From assembly GCA_937926515.1 (NCBI GenBank), contig CALAZZ010000084.1:1-10444 (forward strand): 10,444 nt of DNA. The letters are read 5' to 3'. This document shows, in pieces, positions 6,442 to 10,444 of the stretch. A program made the translations under genes and the position numbers. Each line of letters opens with the position of its first letter. Position 1 is the stretch's first letter. This DNA comes from an uncultured Bacteroidales bacterium. GTDB lineage: Bacteria > Bacteroidota > Bacteroidia > Bacteroidales > F082. The notes under the pieces are model-generated. The model ran no database searches. It was not told the DNA's origin and was given only the letters and a program-made list of their open reading frames with translations.

Positions 6442-8664
6442 ATGGAAAAGAAGAAAAAAGAAACCAAATCAACCGGTTCCGAAGCTGAATGCCCGGTAAC
6501 CGGAAGCACATCGAAAAAAACCAGTGGTGCAAAAAGCATCCGCGATTGGTGGCCCAATCAATTAAATATGAGGATTCTGCGTCAACACTCTTCATTATCT
6601 GATCCGATGGGTGACGACTTCAACTATGCGGAAGAGTTCAAGAAACTTGATCTGGAGGCTGTCAAAAAAGACCTGAAAGACATCATGACAGATTCCAAAG
6701 AATGGTGGCCGGCTGATTTCGGCCATTACGGGCCATTATTCATTCGGATGGCCTGGCACAGTGCAGGTACGTATCGTATCCATGATGGCCGCGGGGGGGG
6801 CAGGACCGGCTCGCAGCGTTTTGCACCGCTAAACAGCTGGCCTGACAATACAAATCTTGACAAAGCAAGGCGATTGATATGGCCTGTAAAACAGAAGTAT
6901 GGTAGAAAAATTTCATGGGCCGATCTGTTGATCCTGGCCGGTAATGTTGCATTGGAATCAATGGGTTTCAAAACCTTTGGTTTCGCCGGCGGACGTGAAG
7001 ATATCTGGGAAACAATGGAAGACGTCTATTGGGGTTCGGAAAAAGAATGGCTTGACGACAAACGTTATTCCGGTGACCGGAAACTCGAAAATCCCCTGGC
7101 TGCGGTGCAGATGGGATTGATCTATGTAAACCCGCAAGGCCCTAACGGCAACCCCGATCCCTTGCTGGCAGCTCATGACATACGCGAAACTTTCAGGCGC
7201 ATGGCTATGAACGACGAAGAAACAGTTGCTTTGATCGCAGGAGGCCATACCTTTGGCAAAACACATGGTGCCGGTCCTGCATCACATAAAGGTCCGGAAC
7301 CTGAAGCCGCTTCGATGGAAGAGCAAGGACTTGGTTGGAAGAGCAGCTTTGGTTCTGGTAAAGGCGCAGATACCATCACCGATGGTGAAGAAGTAACCTG
7401 GACCAAAACACCTACCAAATGGAGCAATAACTTCTTCGAGAACTTGTTTGATTATGAATGGGAGCTGACCAAGAGCCCTGCCGGTGCATATCAATGGAAA
7501 CCCAGAGGACAGGCAGGATCCGGAAGTGTGCCCCATGCCCACGATCCCAAGAAGAGAATTGCACCGGCCATGCTTACAACCGACCTTTCATTACGATATG
7601 ATCCTGAATATGCCAAAATTTCTAAACGATTTCATGAGAACCCTGATGAGTTCGCAGAAGCATTTGCACGTGCATGGTTCAAGCTGACACACCGCGATAT
7701 GGGACCAAAATCAAGGTATCTTGGACCCGAAGTGCCGGAAGAAGATTTGATCTGGCAAGATCCGGTTCCACCATTGACACATAAAGTGATTGACAACAAG
7801 GATATTGAAGATCTAAAGAAAAAAATTCTAACCTCTGGATTATCAGTAACTGAACTGGTGTCTGCAGCCTGGGCCTCGGCGTCAACTTTTCGCGGATCTG
7901 ACTTTAGAGGTGGTGCAAATGGCGCACGTATTCGTTTGGCACCACAAAAAGATTGGGAAGTCAACAAACCGGCTGAACTGGCAAAAGTATTGAAGGCCCT
8001 TGAAGGCATTCAGGAGAATTTCAACAAGCAGCAGAAATCTGGCAAGAAGGTTTCAATGGCCGACCTGATCGTTTTGGGTGGTTGTGCTGCAGTTGAAAAA
8101 GCAGCAAAGGATGCCGGTTTCGATGTAAAAGTGCCGTTTACCCCGGGTCGTACCGATACCACCCAGGAGCTGACTGATGTGGAAGCATTTGAGGTGCTGG
8201 AGCCGATGGCAGATGGTTTCCGCAACTACGTTAAGACTAAATACCTGTCTTCAACAGAGGAAATGTTGGTTGACCGTGCTCAATTATTGACCTTGACAGC
8301 ACCTGAAATGACAGTACTGATTGGTGGTATGCGCGTGCTGGGAACAAATTTCGACGGATCACAGCATGGTGTATTCACGAAACGTAAAGGGGCGTTGACC
8401 AATGACTTTTTTGTGAATTTACTCGATATGGAAACCTCTTGGAAATCCGTTTCGAAAGATGAGGAATTGTTCGAAGGCCGTGACCGCAAAACAGGTGAAC
8501 TTAAATGGACCGGCACACGCGCCGATCTTGTCTTTGGATCAAATTCTGAGCTTCGTGCATTAGCCGAAGTTTATGGAAGTTCTGATGCCGGAGATAAGTT
8601 TGTAAAAGACTTTGTTGCTGCATGGAACAAAGTGATGAACCTGGATCGATTTGATCTGGCTTAG
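6442..8664 (+). CDS. katG: Catalase-peroxidase KatG
   Basis: 740 residues, the normal length. A bifunctional cytoplasmic haem enzyme that breaks down H2O2 by catalase and peroxidase reactions; no signal peptide. The N-terminus is Lys-rich, followed by the SIRDWWPNQLN segment usual in KatG. The N-terminal haem-binding peroxidase domain (about 60-420) has the distal triad R102, W105, H106 in RMAWHSAG, the proximal haem ligand H269 in GGHTFGKTHGAG, and the residues expected to form the KatG Met-Tyr-Trp crosslink needed for catalase activity: W105, Y228 (LIYVNPQGPNG) and M254 (RRMAMNDEE). The C-terminal duplicated domain (about 430-740) lacks the haem site, as usual. Nothing is truncated. It has its own promoter region and terminator and is probably monocistronic. 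It carries a run of eight G at 6793-6800. Confidence 0.98.
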   Translation: MEKKKKETKSTGSEAECPVTGSTSKKTSGAKSIRDWWPNQLNMRILRQHSSLSDPMGDDFNYAEEFKKLDLEAVKKDLKDIMTDSKEWWPADFGHYGPLFIRMAWHSAGTYRIHDGRGGGRTGSQRFAPLNSWPDNTNLDKARRLIWPVKQKYGRKISWADLLILAGNVALESMGFKTFGFAGGREDIWETMEDVYWGSEKEWLDDKRYSGDRKLENPLAAVQMGLIYVNPQGPNGNPDPLLAAHDIRETFRRMAMNDEETVALIAGGHTFGKTHGAGPASHKGPEPEAASMEEQGLGWKSSFGSGKGADTITDGEEVTWTKTPTKWSNNFFENLFDYEWELTKSPAGAYQWKPRGQAGSGSVPHAHDPKKRIAPAMLTTDLSLRYDPEYAKISKRFHENPDEFAEAFARAWFKLTHRDMGPKSRYLGPEVPEEDLIWQDPVPPLTHKVIDNKDIEDLKKKILTSGLSVTELVSAAWASASTFRGSDFRGGANGARIRLAPQKDWEVNKPAELAKVLKALEGIQENFNKQQKSGKKVSMADLIVLGGCAAVEKAAKDAGFDVKVPFTPGRTDTTQELTDVEAFEVLEPMADGFRNYVKTKYLSSTEEMLVDRAQLLTLTAPEMTVLIGGMRVLGTNFDGSQHGVFTKRKGALTNDFFVNLLDMETSWKSVSKDEELFEGRDRKTGELKWTGTRADLVFGSNSELRALAEVYGSSDAGDKFVKDFVAAWNKVMNLDRFDLA

Positions 8665-8688
8665 TTAGATCCGCAAAGCAATTTATTG

Positions 8689-8723
8689 ACTTTCGGTTCC
8701 TTATAGCAAATAAAAACCGAAGT
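8689..8723 (+). promoter_or_regulatory. Possible antiterminator-like pairing before the katG terminator
   Basis: ACTTTCGGTT (8689-8698) can pair with AACCGAAGT (8715-8723) to give nine base pairs with one bulged T. The second strand is the left arm of the terminator at 8712-8754, so the two structures exclude each other. The pairing is seen in the sequence; any regulatory role is inference, and the terminator stem is far more stable. Confidence 0.25.
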
Positions 8724-8754
8724 GAACAATTCAGTTTCACTTCGGTTTTTTTTT
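8712..8754 (+). terminator. Strong intrinsic terminator of katG
   Basis: AAAAACCGAAGTGAA (8712-8726) and TTCACTTCGGTTTTT (8736-8750) form a perfect 15-bp stem with a 9-base loop, followed directly by a T-run (nine T at 8746-8754, the first five being part of the stem). It lies 47 bases after the katG stop. It is A-rich on the left arm, so it could also work in the other direction, but no minus-strand gene here needs that. Confidence 0.92.
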
Positions 8755-8781
8755 GTAAATTGCTAATTAATTTCATTCATA

Positions 8782-9309
8782 ATGAAAACGATCACCTACC
8801 TCTCGATTGTCAGTATAATTGTTTTATCAGGCTGTAAATCAACAAATCAGATTACATTAATACCACAGCCAGAAATACCTTCGGCTGAGGTGGTTGAACC
8901 AGTTTTTAGCCCGGGGCCTCCAACCATTGTTTATAAAACCAGATCGGATTATCGTGAACATGTGCCTGTTTTACTTTCGCCTGACAAAAGCAAGCTGGAA
9001 TCATTTCCTGCACCTGGGGATGTGTTTTACAACGGCACATTGGCCTATCCACTTCAATTGGAAGAGGGCTGGTTGCTCGATGTAAGAGGCATCAATGAAC
9101 ACGTGGCCTTCATTAAGACCACTTATGAAACCTATAGCCGGATGGCTTCAACTCCGGAAAGCAGCGAACTCTTGGATCTGATACTGGACGATGACCCGCT
9201 AACTGAAATGTATCATTGCGGAAACAAACAGCACTTCAAGCAACCGGTAAACGACCTGAACAAGCTGATCAAACAAGGTGGCCTTGAAAAATGCAGAAAG
9301 CTTAAATAA
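8782..9309 (+). CDS. Lipoprotein of unknown function, 175 residues
   Basis: The function is not known. The ATG at 8782 gives a clear lipoprotein signal: MKT start, hydrophobic core about 6-15, lipobox L-S-G-C with C18 acylated. Next comes a Pro-rich linker (about 28-48) and then a folded part beginning IVYKTRSDYREHVPV. Visible motifs include FPAPGDVFYNG, YPLQLEEGWLLDVRGI, AFIKTTYETYSRM, DDDPLTEMYHCG and a basic C-terminus (CRKLK). Two cysteines remain in the mature domain besides C18. From memory, very similar small lipoproteins occur across Bacteroidetes, so it is probably a real conserved family rather than an orphan; no role is established to my knowledge. It starts 27 bases after the katG terminator and is convergent with the beta-propeller gene, which ends 51 bases beyond it. 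There is little room for a normal promoter between terminator and ATG. Confidence 0.85.
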   Translation: MKTITYLSIVSIIVLSGCKSTNQITLIPQPEIPSAEVVEPVFSPGPPTIVYKTRSDYREHVPVLLSPDKSKLESFPAPGDVFYNGTLAYPLQLEEGWLLDVRGINEHVAFIKTTYETYSRMASTPESSELLDLILDDDPLTEMYHCGNKQHFKQPVNDLNKLIKQGGLEKCRKLK

Positions 9310-9341
9310 TCCCAAATTGGTTCGGGTTAAAAATACCACAT

Positions 9342-9360
9342 CTCCTTTGCGTGAAAGGGG
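9342..9360 (-). terminator. Weak terminator-like hairpin after the beta-propeller gene
   Basis: Read on the minus strand, CCCCTTT-cacgc-AAAGGAG forms a 7-bp stem (one G-U pair) with a 5-base loop directly after the stop codon. A run of five T follows eight bases later (plus-strand A-run around 9329-9333). This is a plausible but weak end for the minus-strand transcript; the T-run is too distant for a textbook terminator. Confidence 0.3.
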
Positions 9361-10428
9361 CTAGTGTACGACAGGTTTTAAGGATGAAAAGTGGATCCCA
9401 TCGGGCTCCTTGCCCGCCTGAATGTGGCGGCTGATTTCCATTTTGTTCAGGTTGATCTCAGTTACGGCATCTGATCGTGTGTTGGCAACAAACACTGTGG
9501 AGTCATCCGGAATAACAATCCCAATTGGGATGGAAGTACCTTCAAATTCAGCAAAGTAACGGGTGTCATCCTCAGCTGAAGCTGGCGGAGGCACCATTTC
9601 AACTCTTCCTTTTAATCTTCTCTCAGCAGCATCAAAAACTGCAATATCACCTGAACGTGCATTGCTCACCACAAAATATTTTCCATTGGGAGTAAACTTC
9701 GCCCTGATTGGAAAATCTGAGCAAGGTATGGTATCAAGCAGTTCAAGACTGTGCGTGTCAAAAACACTGATCGTATTATCAGCTCGGTTGGTAATCCAAA
9801 CCTCTTTTCCATCCGGTGAAACATCTATACCTTCTGCACCTGCTCCACTATAAATATGATCAATCAATTCAGCTGTTTTGAGGTCAAAAACAGCCACATT
9901 CCCTGTACGGATACTTGGAACGAAAACCCTGCCAAAGTCCGGTGTGGCAGCCACCATATGCGACACCTCTTCTTCAGTATGCAGTTGCTTAACCACCTCA
10001 CCCAACTCTATGTCCACCACCAAAAGGTGCCGGCTTCCTTCAGCAGTAACGAGCATCTGGCTGGTACCTGCAATCCATTTCATCCCATGCGGATAAGTGT
10101 GCTCATTTAATTCGATCGTTTTTACATAATTCAGTTTTTCAATGTCATAAACTGAAAGTGTATTTCCCGGATCGTCGCGTTTGCCGTAGTTACAAACAAC
10201 AGCAAACTTACCATCATCAGAAACTTCCACCTCATGAGGTTCCAGCCCTGTAGGTAAAACAGCCAATGTTTCACCTGTTTTACGGTCAATAAAGTAAACA
10301 TCATTGCCACTTTTGCTGGCTACTATAAGCATGCCCTTATGCTGCTCCTCCTCAACTTGAGTTCCCGATTGACAGGCTGGCAGTAAGCTTAATACGATGA
10401 GTGAGAACGGAATAAATATTTTTTTCAT
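9361..10428 (-). CDS. YVTN-type beta-propeller lipoprotein
   Basis: 355 residues, read right to left. Lipoprotein signal: MKK start, hydrophobic core about 7-16, lipobox L-P-A-C with C19, then an acidic linker (VEEEQ). The rest (about 31-355) is a repeated four-strand blade pattern of the YVTN/NHL kind: VSDDGKFAVVCN (69-80), SPDGKEVWITN (204-214) followed by NTISVFD, TPNGKYFVVSN (246-256) followed by DIAVFD, and IPDDSTVFVAN (306-316). Blade starts carry related P-H or E/D-G motifs (PHEVEVS, YPHGMKW, SHMVAATP, AEGIDVS, PIGIVIP, PDGIHF). About seven blades fit, i.e. one complete propeller. No catalytic residues can be assigned; family members are usually binding or scaffold proteins, some linked to redox or surface functions. 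Cell location: lipid-anchored, in the periplasm or at the surface. Its promoter is outside the window. The full reading frame is present. Confidence 0.88.
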   Translation of the reverse strand: MKKIFIPFSLIVLSLLPACQSGTQVEEEQHKGMLIVASKSGNDVYFIDRKTGETLAVLPTGLEPHEVEVSDDGKFAVVCNYGKRDDPGNTLSVYDIEKLNYVKTIELNEHTYPHGMKWIAGTSQMLVTAEGSRHLLVVDIELGEVVKQLHTEEEVSHMVAATPDFGRVFVPSIRTGNVAVFDLKTAELIDHIYSGAGAEGIDVSPDGKEVWITNRADNTISVFDTHSLELLDTIPCSDFPIRAKFTPNGKYFVVSNARSGDIAVFDAAERRLKGRVEMVPPPASAEDDTRYFAEFEGTSIPIGIVIPDDSTVFVANTRSDAVTEINLNKMEISRHIQAGKEPDGIHFSSLKPVVH

Positions 10429-10444
10429 TTTCTTATGTGTTGAT

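Noticed and set aside
7632..8009. 125-codon open frame on the minus strand inside katG
   Set aside because: Antisense to well-conserved katG codons, with no upstream control signals or known motifs.
1..10444. Mobile element, CRISPR, toxin-antitoxin or defence system
   Set aside because: No transposase, integrase, terminal inverted repeats, regular spacers, tRNA end or small gene pair of that kind is visible; the genes are metabolic, stress-related or envelope genes.

Overview
The window looks like a stretch of chromosome from a member of the Bacteroidota (Bacteroidetes). The evidence is the gene content (a SusA-like GH13 enzyme, a secreted GH31 enzyme with a Bacteroidetes-type N-terminal module, several lipoproteins), the near absence of Shine-Dalgarno sequences, A/T-rich intergenic DNA, and a TAnnTTTG-type -7 promoter box ahead of katG. 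Species cannot be assigned. No rRNA, tRNA, CRISPR array, insertion sequence or integrase was seen.

Layout. Positions 1-6189 hold three consecutive plus-strand enzymes acting on alpha-glucans: (1) a left-truncated GH13 cyclomaltodextrinase/neopullulanase-type enzyme (1-1767); (2) a 953-residue secreted GH31 alpha-glucosidase or alpha-transglucosylase with an extra N-terminal module (1848-4709); (3) a compact GH13 alpha-amylase-type lipoprotein (4798-6189). Together they look like the enzyme end of a starch/maltodextrin utilisation locus. The lipoprotein amylase would act at a membrane surface and the exported GH13/GH31 pair would trim or rearrange the oligosaccharides. Any SusC/SusD-type transporter would lie left of the window and is not seen.

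A 252-base intergenic region (6190-6441) follows, holding a long imperfect hairpin at the stop of gene 3 and then the katG control region: an OxyR-like tetrad pattern, a perfect 7-bp inverted repeat and a -7 box. katG (6442-8664) encodes a full-length cytoplasmic catalase-peroxidase with all expected catalytic residues. It ends in a very strong intrinsic terminator (8712-8754) that has a possible competing (antiterminator-like) pairing just upstream.

Only 27 bases after the terminator T-run, a 175-residue lipoprotein of unknown function starts (8782-9309). The last gene is convergent, on the minus strand (9361-10428), and encodes a YVTN-type beta-propeller lipoprotein whose start lies 16 bases from the right edge.

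The genes are mostly of known families. I do not see a clearly new multi-gene system. The best leads are the regulatory architecture around katG, the terminator/antiterminator arrangement before the unknown lipoprotein, that lipoprotein itself, and the modular GH31 enzyme.
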